The notes under the pieces: model-generated
Told to the model about the DNA's origin: nothing
The model's input: the letters and a program-made list of their open reading frames with translations, nothing else
Databases searched by the model: none
NCBI GenBank assembly: GCA_023897205.1
Contig: JAHWDD010000002.1
Coordinates: 2,480,001 to 2,544,000 of the forward strand
Origin: Exophiala sp. HKRS030
Taxonomy: Eukaryota > Ascomycota > Eurotiomycetes > Chaetothyriales > Herpotrichiellaceae
Direction: 5' to 3'
DNA: 64,000 bases
Made by a program: the position numbers and the translations under genes
Shown: one piece after another, positions 1 to 11,711 of the stretch
Numbering within the stretch: the stretch's first letter is position 1
Layout: each line of letters starts with the position of its first letter

Positions 1-486
1 AGCTAACACGGTGTCAGAGGACGACAAGATTCCAAAGAAGACATTCCAAATTCTAAAACGGATACGAAGAAGCCTTACCATAACGTATGATTTCTTGGAG
101 TGTTTTGCCGGCTTCCCGTGCTTGGTCTTTCTGTGTTTGGTCCAAAAGGTCAAGTAGTCCTGCCCCCTGTACTTTTGGACGTTGAAGTTCATGGCCTGTT
201 CAAACCTGTGGTTGTCCATCCAGACCAAGTTACCTCGGGGGTCCGTTATGATGGGACCACGTGCCGCCCCTTGCACCCACGGGCCTCTGGGCGTGAAGAA
301 GAGGTTCCCATAATCGCACCGGGAATCCCATTGTGTGATTTTTGGTGCCGGTGCCTCGAAATCAACAGAATGAAAATGCTTGCGGGGGTATAAGCCATGG
401 AAACCCAGGTCATAGGCGTTGAAGGAAAATGCGGCGGCCGTCCAGGACAGCACGGAAACGGCGGCGCAAAGCAACGAAGACTTCAT
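1..486 (-). CDS. arylsulfotransferase-like secreted protein, N-terminal part (partial)
   Basis: Minus-strand gene that starts at 486 and leaves the window on the left. The first exon (486-79, 136 codons) begins with a basic residue and a hydrophobic stretch (about residues 2-20), which reads as a signal peptide. It then has the segment GPIITDPRGNLVWMDN (about residues 76-91) followed by YRGQDYLTFW, the pattern that opens fungal Arylsulfotran_2 (ASST) domains. An intron with donor GTAAGG at 78 and a CTGAC branch point ends in TAG at position 3, so exon 2 resumes at position 2. The family is a beta-propeller related to bacterial aryl sulfotransferases, but the reaction of the fungal secreted members is not established. 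The call rests on the N-terminal motif only, since most of the protein lies outside. Confidence 0.75.
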   Translation of the reverse strand, partial: MKSSLLCAAVSVLSWTAAAFSFNAYDLGFHGLYPRKHFHSVDFEAPAPKITQWDSRCDYGNLFFTPRGPWVQGAARGPIITDPRGNLVWMDNHRFEQAMNFNVQKYRGQDYLTFWTKHRKTKHGKPAKHSKKSYVMVRLLRIRFRIWNVFFGILSSSDTVLA

Positions 487-2221
487 GATGGTGCGCTACA
501 GCAAGCTACAGGACTGGAGTGACAGACAATTGGGAAACAAAAAAGAGAGAATCGGCGACCACGTTACCAGAGTCAGAGTCATGATTCTCTAAGAGTCGAC
601 CGGGATATTCAGGCCCTAAAGATCGCCCGTTCGCGTGTCTTGTGTCTGCGTGTGAGCGGTCGCGGTACGCCTGGGTGAGATGTGAAGGGACGGTGCTACC
701 GACACATCTGGTTTTCTGGGACATATGCAACGAATGAGACGGCGGACAGCCTTGTCAGCGCTGGCAGGCCCAAAAAGTATTGATCATCACAAAGCAGCTG
801 ATGGATCCCTGGGAGAGGCTCTAAAGGCCCCACTGGACAGGGCTTAAAGGGCCACCGGTGACTTGAGCCTCCCAAATACTCCATAAGTATCAAGTTTGGA
901 GTAATCTCAACTTCTCCTGGCGCCGAAGAGGCAGGGGGAAAGGTGAGGCTCTAAAAGGCGGAAAGGAATTGTGGTTCCAAGCTCCGTTAGCAAGTCAGTC
1001 AGCAGGACAGCGAAGACACGCGATCTCTCATTTCATCATGGAAGGGCCCCAGTTGAAATTTGTACACGTCGGAACGGAGGTGCGTGAATCCGCCCCTTAG
1101 CGACTTGGCAGCCATCGTATTGCATGAGCTGTTTTCCTGGGGGGATGCCCAAGAAGAGAGATGGTGCGCTGGTTCAAACCCACCCTGGGCCTAAAAGGAT
1201 GATGCATGTGGCGAATAAACGGGCCATTGACCCATGTCTAGATGATTGTCTCGATGATAATCGTTTGGGAGATTAGATACGTTGCACCAAAGACGTACAA
1301 TAGCATCAAAGTTATCTGATGCCCGCCTCAGGACAGATTCCGCCAATACGAACACAACCTCCTCCCTTCAGGCCAGTCTACATTCAGCGCGTATTCATGC
1401 GTGATCCTGGTCATCAATTGTCGCTACGACCGTGATCTCAACAATACTCCACCGCTTAGCTATCGGTACTTTTCATGTCCATAATTGTGCACACGACACG
1501 TTGGGTATAATGCAGTCTTGACTAAGCTTTGCTAAGCTCCAGTGAGCCCCCGAGCCCCTCCTTCAGGGACTGTCGCATGGCATGGCATTACCCGGATACA
1601 TCCTTTGGGAGCGAGCGGGTCTGATTTCGACATCGGAAAAAGGTCTCCATGATGATAAAGCATTCCATTCTTCTTCCTTCGTTCCGCACCCATGAAAACG
1701 TGTGTAGTGGTAACGGCCAAGCATATATGTTCAGTACATACTTCCCTCCTATACGGAGTCATTACTGAACATTTACGGCACGAATCATTCAACTCTGTGG
1801 GCTCGAAAAAATTGAAAGTGTAGGAGTACGGATGGAAAGGGGGCTGTTACGGACGGATATAGTGGAGAGCAAGGAATACTAAAGAGAGGCAAAGGGTGCA
1901 AGAAGGTGTCGCGAGAGCGGGTCCGGGAACAAACCCAAGTTATCATCACCGGAAGCCTCGTAGAATAAATAATATCTCCGTATCCGTGCATTATTACAGT
2001 GGCGGGTACTTGCACCGGAGCACCTGTGCCGAGGGGGTCTGCAAGGCCCCCCCTTCCTATCTGCTCGGGGGCCGTTCAAACTTCAAGGCCGAGATCATCC
2101 ACTTCGTACTCCGTACATCCTCCCCAATAGTAATCATTGAATCCCTTTTCATAAGCCAGACTTTTTGACTGTGGGAACAGGCGGGCTGATGCGGCTGAGA
2201 AAAAAAAAGAGAATGGGCTGA
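487..2221. other. gene-free stretch upstream of the ASST-like gene
   Basis: About 1.7 kb between the start of the ASST-like gene and the 3' end of the next minus-strand gene. All open frames are short, overlap each other on both strands and show no domain. It must hold the promoter of the ASST-like gene next to 487. The far end carries an intact TACTCCGTA motif at 2107-2115 and partial copies near 1752 and 1976. Confidence 0.6.
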
Positions 2222-3501
2222 TCAAAGTTCGAATGCTTTCTCGAGAGCCGCCAATGCGATCCTGTTGAACTCTTTACCGCATTCAAGGATCGCTTTTTCA
2301 CACGAAGTAATAATGTCAGCATTTATTTCTCCGGTCCGGCACAAGAAAAAGTCACCCAAAAGTGAGGACGTACCGTCTAGTTGCATAAAAGTATGAGGCG
2401 CACCCTTGAATCTGACCAGTTCCACGGTACAACCCGCCCGTTTCATCTTTTCCGCATACGCTTCACCTTCGTCCCTCAGGACGTCCATGTCTGCGGTCAA
2501 GATCAGAGCCGGAGCCAGATCCGCGAAATTGGGGGCGAGTATGGGGGACACTTTCCACTCGTTCGCCAGATGATCTGGTCTGGGCGAGCCGAGAAACTGT
2601 TTGTGAAACCACTCCATCCTTTCCAGAGACAGAGGTTGAGTGTCCGCGAGTTCATTGTACGACGCGTACGGATGGTCCTTTCGAATCGGCCCTTCGGCGG
2701 TAAAGACGTGCAGGTCTGTGACGGGCACGGCGAGAATCTGCAGCACGAGCGGGATGCCAGCGTCGCGACAGACGTGGCCGATGACGGCGCTCAACTGACC
2801 ACCGGCTGAAGCACCTCCGATGGCGATGCGGGAGACGTCCAGGCCATATTCTTCTGCTTTGGTGTCTCGAATCTACATATACTCCCCGTATGGGAGCATA
2901 ATCGTCGTGTCAGTTTTCTTCTCCTAGCAAACAACCTCGTTTGCTCTCCTCTTGAGGAGGGAAGTGATTGGGTGAGTGAGTGAGTGTGCTTCTTACTTAC
3001 CCAGTGGAAAGCTGCAATGGAGTCGTTGACAGGAATTGGAAACTTGTACTCTGGTGATAACCGATAATCGACATCGAACACTACACAGCCCAACTCGCGC
3101 ACAATCCGTTTGCACAAATCAAAATCGGTGACCAACCCACCAAAGACCCAGCCACCGCCGTGGTAGTTGATGTATACCGGCCTAGGTTTGTCGGTGGACG
3201 AGAAGGCAGGTTCGAAGACTCGAACCGTAATTTCTCCCCCATCAACGGGACATTTCAGGTCGGACCATGTAACCCCGTCGCTAGGAACACCATCCCTGCC
3301 GTAGGTGATGGTATACTTGGCCGGATCGGCTCGAAATTTCTCAATGGGCACTTGATGAGTGGCCAGGCGACCGGCAGTGTATTTGTTGTAGTATTCGAGG
3401 AATGCCGGCTCGAAGTTGGGAGCTAGATGGTCTGGGATACTGTTATGCAATGGTTTTGCAGATTCCACAAAAGGTAGGTGTCCGTCCTCGACTTTCGCCA
3501 T
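2222..3501 (-). CDS. alpha/beta hydrolase (HSL-type esterase/lipase)
   Basis: Two exons, 3501-3001 and 2872-2222, with a GTAAGT donor at 3000 and a TAG acceptor at 2873; the product is 383 residues. The oxyanion motif HGGGW is at residues 114-118. The nucleophile elbow GASAGG (Ser189) lies just after the splice junction, which supports the intron. The acid is the Asp of DVLRDEG (about Asp297) and the histidine is in APHTF (about His327), so the whole triad is present. This is the hormone-sensitive-lipase family (alpha/beta hydrolase fold 3), whose members hydrolyse carboxylic esters of small acyl or aromatic alcohols. There is no signal peptide, so it is probably intracellular. The substrate cannot be told from sequence. 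Confidence 0.9.
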
Positions 3502-4046
3502 GGTTGATGCTATCTTTCCGGGGTCTCAACTAGTCAACTCTCTGTGCGATCGAGTCCGCTGCTTTTGTAGAGGCCTCTGATCCTGATAAGGGAAAGGTTT
3601 CGTAAGGGACCACTCGCCGATGAAGCAGGAGTTTGCTCGTATCACCGAAGGTCTGGTCGCCGCGCTGATACTTGGGTGGACATCAACGTTGATACGGAGT
3701 TACATCAGAAGAACTTACCCCATATCAGCACATTGGCATCGTGGGGATGTCCGAGGCTTCATCATGCTTGTGATTCTGTAGGGTACGAAATAGCCTCTCC
3801 GTCTATATATATATAAGTAGTTTGTGATTGTTGTATCACCACTGTTGAGATACGGTGTAGGCTCCCTGAGGCACCTATGTGATTTGGGCACGTACAAACG
3901 AACCACATGGTGCCTAACTGACCTTGAAGCACCCCAGAGACACAATGATAGTGGTAGCCTTGACGCCCAGCAAAAGCCCGAGTCACTCCACAATGGCCTA
4001 TTGATGTACTGAACAATAACAAGGTGTTGCCAATGGAGAACCTGGG

Positions 4047-4541
4047 TACTCCGTATGCAGTTCCCTATTCCTTATCAGCCTCACCAGCAACCAAGGACTC
4101 TCGGGCTTTCGGGCTCTGTAAGGGTACGAGAAGCTCAAGGCGTAAGCTTTCATAAGCATTTTCGCCTCGACGATCCTCCAGTACTCCGTTACCTCCGGAG
4201 GCCAATCCTTGAAGGACCACATGTCCATACTCCGTACATACTGTACACTTCGTGGGATGTCTATCAAAGCCAAGGATCCAATTCTCATCGACCAATTTAT
4301 CAAAGCCAAGAGACATTATACTCGACCTGAAGACTTATTCAGCGAACACAAGGTACTGCCCAAAGTTACTGAGTGGACTGATAAGGGTATCGATACGATT
4401 GATCGTCGAGCGCCAACAAACCAGCCCAAGGCTTTTAACAGCCTGAGTCATGGCACCAACTGCGTCATAGTCGCCTCACCGGCCATTCGAAAACACCTCA
4501 CTTTCCCATACCTAGTTACTTACATTTCAAAGTTCTCCGTA
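4047..4541. repeat. cluster of TACTCCGTA motifs and a 13-bp direct repeat
   Basis: TACTCCGTA occurs exactly at 4047-4055 and 4228-4236. A one-base variant begins at 4182 and a truncated copy lies at 4535-4541. TATCAAAGCCAAG is repeated exactly at 4262-4274 and 4298-4310, a 36-base period. The motif recurs elsewhere in non-coding parts of the window. Confidence 0.6.
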
Positions 4542-5137
4542 CTTCCAGATGTCGATTCCTTGGGCCCTAGAAAGATCTCATGCTTGCAAATCACCAACCA
4601 AACCCTCTCGGTCCAGCTGACAACCCCATGCCTTAGACCAGCCTCCCCCCCCGAAAGCCCCAACCAACCACTAGCCCATCGTCGTTCGCTCGGGCGGATG
4701 GTTGCGGGACTATTCTTGAAAATGGTAAAGATGACATATTGAATTCGTTGCAAGTCATTGCCTTCGTCCCATTCTCTCCCTGCGGCTTTTTACGGGTTCG
4801 GGCAATTCGTTCCTACACCCTTGTGAACAACAACTGCAAAGACTCGTTACTGGCCAGTTTAAGCCCTTCTTAATCATGCTTATGTGGCTTGGCCTGGATG
4901 ATGTATGAAGCGAGTTGAATGTCATAGTACACACCGTCTTGCCTTTTAATAGTCCCCGTCTCAGCCTTTCCGGTTACTGCACCTTGTATCTTTCTGAAAG
5001 CCTTGTTGCTTCTCACTTATCGTGGTTTTCGTGGAAACTCCTCTCAAAGCCTTGTCACTGTGATAGTACTGTACTATTTCTCTGGTGGTGAACTTTGTCG
5101 TCTGGGTCTGTCGAGTCACAAAGAGCTACAGATACGC

Positions 5138-5143
5138 TATAAA
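5138..5143 (+). promoter_or_regulatory. TATA-like box of the four-helix membrane protein gene
   Basis: TATAAA lies about 50 bases before the chosen ATG at 5194, in a pyrimidine- and A-rich leader. The position fits a short 5' leader. Confidence 0.4.
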
Positions 5144-5193
5144 CACCGACACACCTAACATCTCAGCAACGCCTTCATCGAAAAGATAACACG

Positions 5194-6067
5194 ATGGCTG
5201 TGATCTGGGGTCTTGACCTTCGAGACATGAAATGGGGAAAGTTCAAGAGCTCGTACATGTTCGGTAATAGGGACTACCATTTACGAAGGACGAAGTTCGT
5301 GGTCTACCAAATTGCCATGATATGCTGCGTTGTCTCCGAGTCTATCGGTACCGCCGCTCTCACAGGTGAGTACTGTCTGCTGAAAACCTTGGGTGAAGGG
5401 CTCGTGAGACTGACTGCGTGTGTGTGTGTGTGATAAGACTATGTGAAGCAACAATCAAGAATAGAACGCCTCCATTCGTCGGCGGCAGTGCACAACGACG
5501 ACTTTGTCGGCATTGCGTCCTACAACATCTTCGTCGGTATCGCCGTCGCCACGATCTTCGGCGCCGCCTTCTTCTTCGACCTCTTCTTCCCGGAACGTTA
5601 TGAACCCCGCAACATCCGGTGGTCCTGGAGAGTCAGCGCCTTGATCGTCACCCTCATGACATTTGCGGATGCCATAGCCTTGACAGTCATCGTGGCTACG
5701 GGCCATGCGTGGATCTCGGCCAACTCCCAGGACGCCGCGGAGATCGCGCAGAAGGCCCTCAATCCGCCACTGCGATACCGAGACAACGGACGAGCCATCG
5801 CTAGTGTGGTATTCCTCTGGGTTGGTCTGGTAGGGACGATTGCAAGGTGAGTTCAAGTTTGGCTACAATCTCCTTTCAGGAGGTCAGGATGCTTATCGTC
5901 GTTCCAGTTGCATTATCTTGTGGCTATACTACCAGCACCTCGATACATATGGTCCTAAATCTCACACGGCACGTATGCGAGATGAGATCGACAAGAGCAT
6001 CCTCAAGACTGAGCGAGCCAACGACGACACGACTGCCAGAGAACAGGCGTACAAGTATGGTATTTAG
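5194..6067 (+). CDS. four-helix membrane protein, unknown function
   Basis: Three exons, 5194-5365, 5489-5846 and 5908-6067, give 229 residues. Donors are GTGAGT at both introns. The first acceptor is ambiguous: TAG before 5465 also keeps the frame and would add eight residues. Four hydrophobic segments are visible: KFVVYQIAMICCVV, the FVGIASYNIFVGIAV stretch, SALIVTLMTFADAIAL, and one across the last junction ending CIILWLYY. The C-terminal tail is hydrophilic and basic (KSHTARMRDEIDKSI). The layout is MARVEL-like, with a short cytosolic N-terminus and a charged tail, but I recognise no family. The first intron holds a short GT dinucleotide run near 5417-5431. Confidence 0.7.
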
Positions 6068-7723
6068 ATTGTCCGGCGGCCCGTTGACAATGTTACTGGA
6101 ATGTCCCCCCACTAGCGATACTCTTCATCCCAGAGAGCGATCATCTACCGGATGAAAGTTCTGGACATTCTCGCTCACAAACACACTCGACGCCTTGCTT
6201 ACATCGGCTTACTCAGAGAGGCCAGCGACCAGCATTCTCAATACGGATTCTTTCGGGTTTCCTTTGGGTCCAAGTACGACCGATGTGAATCAATTGGGCA
6301 CACTTCTTCACAGTCATCAGGACTGTTATGAACTGTCCTTTCTTTCTGCTTTCTATATGTTATGCTGGATTATCAGACACAAGGCGATCCCAAAGCGGAA
6401 AATGGTCTTTGCTTTTTTTTCTGTTCTGTCGGAATCAACCGGCCTGGTTCTGATGATTGATTTGTTATGAGTATGAGATACGAGGCTGCATAAGCGGGAG
6501 TTCCGGATAAGCATATGGGGTCCTCAGATAGTGATCGGCATAGATGACTCAGTCCCAGGGACGTTGTACTATGATATCAATATGTGAATTGAACGAGTAC
6601 GAACCAATGCGGGTCATCGATGTCTTGGACTGACAAAGATCTCGACCCATTGACCTCAGATGTGGACGAGTACCTCCGCCGCCTTTGCAACAACGGCTCC
6701 CGTCGATTCCATGGCCTCCTGTCCTGCTTAGTGTAGCACCGTCGGTTGCCATCATGATATTAAGCCACATGCATCACTCCAGGCTTTGGGCATCGAGGGC
6801 TTGTCAGTAGTTCAACAACAGAATGCCACGTAGCCGTCTCGTCTCTTGGAGCAGAGATGTACACAGATTCCCTCTAGTGACTGACGAGGCAACATAAGTA
6901 ACTATGTGCGGAGTAGGCCAGATGAGCATAGAAGATAATCCAAAGGGCGGACATTTCACAGGGAGTGTACACTGTAAGCCACATGGAGGGGCAATGTCCT
7001 CACGAAATCGATACTCGGCGCCGAAGCATCCTATAGTTATCCCCAAGGCATCCCTGGTCGCTCAATGGTCGCAGTGGTGGAAGTGTGCACTCCAAGGCCG
7101 TCAGAGTGATTCATAGGGTGTTGAGAGGACGCTGCCAGACCAAGAGACACCTGATCACTCTGTGCTATCTAGATACCGCAAGATCGATCCAAGAAAATGA
7201 TGCCCGATGGGAGCTGAGCCCAAGTCCATGGCGGACCTCCGGGTGTACCCCGTACTTACAGCGTACTTAGGTACCAGCGAGGTGTGAAGTCGTGGATGGA
7301 TTGGTGCTCCTCGTGGGAATGATAATGATATCGTACCTTCCTCTTACGGTAAACAAAGCTGCCTGATCAGGACGAAACCAAAGTTTTGCTCAGCCAACAA
7401 GAGAGAAAGTGAGAGATTTCGTAAATTTCCGCCCTCTGGGTAATGCCCAAGCCTGTTTACCTTATTACTTAGTTTATTAGTGCAATCTAAGCCCCAATGA
7501 TTGGCGATCATACCTGGACCTGGTTCCTGGATCAAGTCTCGAACTCATCACTGTTAATTGCTACACCAGCATTGTTTCATCTCAGTCATGACATCTTAGC
7601 CATCCCTGTACGATTACTCCGTATCATTTTCAACGTAGTCCGCATCCTTAACCTCCTACCATGACATCCTCCGAGTCCTCCATGACCTGATCGCTTTCCT
7701 CGAAAGTCTCCCTCCAGGCCACA
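6068..7723. other. gene-free stretch upstream of the Tag1-like gene
   Basis: About 1.65 kb with only short unconvincing open frames. One intact TACTCCGTA lies at 7615-7623, about 100 bases before the next start codon. I see no RNA gene or mobile element. Confidence 0.55.
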
Positions 7724-10107
7724 ATGTCTTCTCGTCAATCCTCCCCGCATACTTCAGAACGCACTCCTCTTCTCTTGCGGACCGACGACTCCGATGGTGC
7801 TGCAGATCAGCCCAGTTATGACCCGTCAATATCAGAGTCCCTCGAGGAGACATCAGGCAAGAAGCAGAAGAGATGGCCCACAATCATAGCACTCACTGTC
7901 CTCTGCCTGGGAGTCGTCGTCGCATGTTTTGGATTCGCTCTTCCTCCGGTGATTGAAGAATACGCGAAAGAAGCTGTGGTTTTTGAGCCTACCAATCTCT
8001 CCATCGACTCGTTCGCATCTTTCGGAGTCCGCGCCAGAATTCAAGGGACATTCTACCTCGAGGCGAGCAGAGTAAGACATAAACCAACAAGAGACCTGGG
8101 AAGATTCGGGACTTGGATCGCAAGAGAAGTACAGAGCGGCGAGTCGGAGGTCAGTGTCTACCTGCCCGAGTACGACAACGTCTTGCTCGGGACGGCGACA
8201 ATACCACCCGTCAAGGTGAATATTCGCAACCGTCATCAAAATCACGTTGATATCCTGGCGGATCTGGAGCCTGGTGACGTGGACGGCCTACGAAGGATTG
8301 TCAATGACTTTATCGACCGGAAGCTGGATGGGCTCACTGTCAATGCTGTTGCCACTGTCCCAATCCGCAGCGGTCTGATCAGGCTGCCCAAGCAGACAAT
8401 ATCTCAGATTCTAGAGTTCCAGGGTCACGATATCCCCACTGTCCCGAAGGCTGAGATCCAGAGACTTCAATTTGCAGAATATGGCATGCCAGGACATCCG
8501 GAAGGTCTTAAGGCCAAGGCAGTTGTTTCGGCCATGAATGAATTCCCACTCAACCTAGATGTGCCTGCTTTGTCTTTTGACATACTCCTGCCAGACTGCT
8601 ACAACGACTACTTATTGTTCGCGACCGCAAAGACCGATGTGATCCACATCGTACCCAAGCAGAATATCACCGCAAGCGTTGTGGGTTTGGTACGGCAGCT
8701 TCCTACATCGTTAACAGCTGCCTGTCCAGGTACGAAAACTTCGCCTTTGGACAGCTTGATCGCCGACTATCTTGCCGGGAGAAACACAACCGTCTATATC
8801 CGCGGAGGCGAACAGGATCCCGACACACCTGGATGGGTCGACCAGATTTTACGCGATACGATAGTACCATTTTCACTTCCAGGCCATCCTTTTGAGAATC
8901 TGATAAAAAACTTCTCCCTCGAGGACGTTCACTTCTCTCTGCCAGATCCTTTTTCAGATTCTCGCCCAAAGATCTCTGCTGTGGTGAATGTTCTGGTGGG
9001 ACTTCCAGAAGAAATCAATGTCAATATGGACGTTGACAGAGTGCGAGCTGATGCGGATGTGTTCTACAAGGGAGACCTGCTGGGCAAACTGGATCTGAGG
9101 AAATGGCAAAAAGCCAATGCGACACAAGTTGACAATGACTTGCTGATACAGTCGGTTGTGGATGAAGCACCATTGGAGATCAAGAATGATTCGGTGTTCT
9201 CAAAGGTTGTTCAAGAACTCCTGTTTGGTGACGGTGTTGCACTCTCTGTCCACGCGAACGTAGACGTCAATACCCTTACTGCGTTGGGAGAATTTGTGGT
9301 CCGAGGAGTTCCAGCGCAAGGAGATATCTTTGTGCCGCCGATGATGGGAGATTTTCAGATGCCAGAAATAAAGGGTATGGAAATTGTCGATACGTCGGAA
9401 TCCGCATTAACGCTGCAGGCAAGGGTTAATGTAACCAATCCTACCGACTACTCGGCCACAATTCCCTTCTGTAACGTCAGTATCTGGGTGAACGAGACGC
9501 GCGTCGGCTACGCATATATGTCTACTGTCAACATTGTACCTGGTCCCAATGATCTTGTCGCTAGAGCTGCATGGGAGGTTGGTGCTGTTGGAAGGGAGTG
9601 GCTTTCTCAGTACATTTCTGGTTACAACACCACGATAACTGTGAAAAGTCACGCCGACTCGATACCGAACTTTCCCGACCCCAAGTTGGCGTTGACCGTA
9701 CCCACCCCTCACATGTTTGGACATTTCCTAAAAGAAACCACGGTATGTCGCCTTTCCGAGTGCGAGTCTGGCTGACAATATAGATGCACTTGATATCGTC
9801 GACTGCAACGTTCGTCCTTGTGTCCCCTTTCGCCATGTACATTACCGCTATCTCGGCAGCTGCATTCTACAACGGTTCAGAGGTTGGTACGATCGACTGG
9901 GATTACCCATTCGCCATCAAAGAAGGTGAAAACATTACACCGAAGCTCCCAGTTGCGTGGGGGAGTAATGCTCTAGGCACAATCCGAGATGCCTTAGGCG
10001 GAACTCTGAAGCTAGATGCCAAAGCTGACGTCGGAGTCAGAATCGGTCAATGGCAGGAACGAATATGGTACGAAGGCCACGGACTGGGGGCCAGGATTCG
10101 ACTGTAA
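7724..10107 (+). CDS. large single-span membrane protein, possibly related to vacuolar Tag1 (YLR173W)
   Basis: Two exons, 7724-9742 and 9784-10107, with a 41-base intron (GTATGT donor, GCTGACA branch, TAG acceptor); 780 residues. The N-terminus has an acidic-dileucine-like sorting motif (SERTPLLLR, residues 11-19), a disordered stretch, and one transmembrane helix (about residues 53-74, IIALTVLCLGVVVACFGFAL). The rest is a long beta-rich region with many N-glycosylation sequons, for example NLS, NIT, NTT, NFS and NVT. That fits a type II protein with a lumenal domain, sorted to the vacuole. Fungal proteins of this layout include S. cerevisiae Tag1, which acts in ending autophagy, and some are annotated as pre-rRNA processing proteins. 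The link to Tag1 is by architecture, not by a diagnostic motif. Confidence 0.75.
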
Positions 10108-10424
10108 AAGAAGATGAGTAAGTTGGATTGATGAAAACGAAATTAATATGTGACGCGCGCTCGTCTTGTCATCGGGCAGCCGTCATCAACCGGTGATCGA
10201 TTCCGGATGTTGGACAACCCTGGTCATAAGTGAATCAGCTTGGTGAGCCTGGAATGGCCCCTGATCTGCTCTGCCCTGCCAACAATCGCATGACAAAATT
10301 TTCCTCGGCGAAAAATCGGCCGCACAGGCGGTCACCCTCCCGGTCACGTGCTTGCCAACAAACACAGTTCGAGTATATATGTTTACCTCTCCTGTCTGGA
10401 CCTTCAAAGCGAAATCTGCCAAAG
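10108..10424 (+). promoter_or_regulatory. promoter region of the small basic protein gene
   Basis: A 317-base gap with a CACGTG palindrome at 10345-10350 and a TATATAT box at 10374-10380, about 45 bases before the chosen start. This order (E-box-like site, TATA, start) supports the ATG at 10425 over the upstream in-frame ATG at 10230. Confidence 0.45.
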
Positions 10425-10715
10425 ATGGCGCAACGAATGAAATCAATCCATACTCAGCTTCGTAAAAAGGGTCTGGAACTTGTGCAGGAGTCGAACGACC
10501 CGGAATGCGGACCTGTTTACACCATCACCCCGAAGAAGCCGGGCATCACCAATAGCGACCTTGCCTACCGTCTCTACTACTGGGGCGAGACTGCGAAATG
10601 GAGTGCCACCAGAAGAAAAGCCATCGAGAAAGCTACCAACCGTATAAACCGTATCAAGGCACAAGAGGCCGCTTCGAGGAAGGAGTCATCTGGAAGTTCT
10701 AGCGAATCAAGTTGA
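10425..10715 (+). CDS. small basic protein, unknown function
   Basis: Single exon, 96 residues. The body is rich in Lys and Arg (QLRKKGLELVQESND near the start, then RRKAIEKATNRINRIKAQEAA) and ends in a serine-rich tail. A frame upstream to 10230 is open, but it reads like non-coding DNA and crosses a CACGTG site and a TATA box, so I chose the ATG at 10425, which has an A at -3. No known domain. The YRLYYWGETAKW segment in the middle hints at a small folded unit. It could be nuclear, but that is only suggested by composition. Confidence 0.55.
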   Translation: MAQRMKSIHTQLRKKGLELVQESNDPECGPVYTITPKKPGITNSDLAYRLYYWGETAKWSATRRKAIEKATNRINRIKAQEAASRKESSGSSSESS

Positions 10716-11711
10716 GCGATATTTTGCGGTCTCAATATACTATGTCAATTGTTCACCTACTCGGTGTAGTCCGCACGCCACGCTACCAGCTGCATGACGA
10801 TCTGGACTCTCGATGTTATTTGTACTAGCGACAAGGTGCATGCATGCCATGACGAATGATGGTGGATTCGCCTTGCACCAAGCTGAAATGCTTACTACCA
10901 CGATCCATATGACTCTCTTTCGATGTGATCAAGAGATCCGCCACGACACCTTCACATGATGCAAGGAAATGACATCTTAAGCTTCTTGGTCGCCAGCTAC
11001 CTTGCTCAAGACTTCCAGCGTCGAATATACATATCGGTCACATGGAGATCAACCTTGACTCTTCCGCAGCTCCACATGCTCTTCTACACCGACACTAGAA
11101 AATCATTATCGGACGTCCCAAGTATGGCAATGACTTGACGTCCTGGTTTTTCTCGGATTTCCCGGATTCCAGTGTGAAGGATGGTTGACTGCGTTGCACA
11201 TGGTAGTCGAAGATAAGGTGTTCTCTGCTACCACCAAGCGTATATCGCAGCTGAGATAGTATTGAACACCGTGGGCTCTTACCGTACAAATGCGTTGGTT
11301 CTCGTTGCTGACGTTGGAGGGGACGTTGAAATGAGTGGTGATTGTGGGTTCGCGGAATAAAACAATGCCGGCATCGGCTATTAACTAGGAACCTGGAGTG
11401 GGATAATATCCAATCAAACGTCAATACTGCGCGTATTCCTCTTGGACGACTATCTATCCGCGAAGATGCAAACCAAGATCTGATGTCCTGTCCCTGGACT
11501 GACTTCGCCATTTGCGTGTGACTCAACCAGCTTACACAAGCAACGAAGTACGCCCAACGAACGAGATCATGGTCTAGGAGTGAATATATGAGAATTGGAT
11601 CTCACCAGAGATAGGCAATCCAATATCCTTACCTAGGCCACTACTTGTACAAGCAAACTTTCCTTAAGTTCATAACCCTGTACTACAACAGTACCAAAAG
11701 AATAACCAACC
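10716..11711. other. gene-free stretch before the catabolic region
   Basis: About 1 kb. A 143-codon minus-strand frame (11095-11526) is open, but it has no domain or plausible start context. The end nearest 11711 must contain the promoter of the Gfo/Idh/MocA gene. I see nothing else. Confidence 0.5.

Larger units (their letters stand above)
3502..5193. other. divergent intergenic region with clustered TACTCCGTA motifs
   Basis: About 1.7 kb between the divergent esterase and four-helix membrane protein genes. I see no convincing gene. Two overlapping open frames between 4065 and 4742 run in opposite directions and have no recognisable domain. The region is notable for several copies of the TACTCCGTA motif (from 3693 to 4541) and a 13-base direct repeat (4262-4274 and 4298-4310). 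Confidence 0.6.

Noticed and set aside
1160..1210. GGTTCAAACCC resembling a tRNA T-loop
   Set aside because: The flanking bases do not pair into a T-stem, acceptor stem or anticodon arm.
4209..4742. 177-codon plus-strand open frame
   Set aside because: No domain, overlaps a minus-strand frame of equal quality and lies on a cluster of short repeats. It reads like non-coding DNA.
5417..5431. GT dinucleotide run
   Set aside because: A very short microsatellite inside an intron with no sign of function.
11095..11526. 143-codon minus-strand open frame
   Set aside because: Basic, His/Arg-rich composition without motif, no splice or promoter context.
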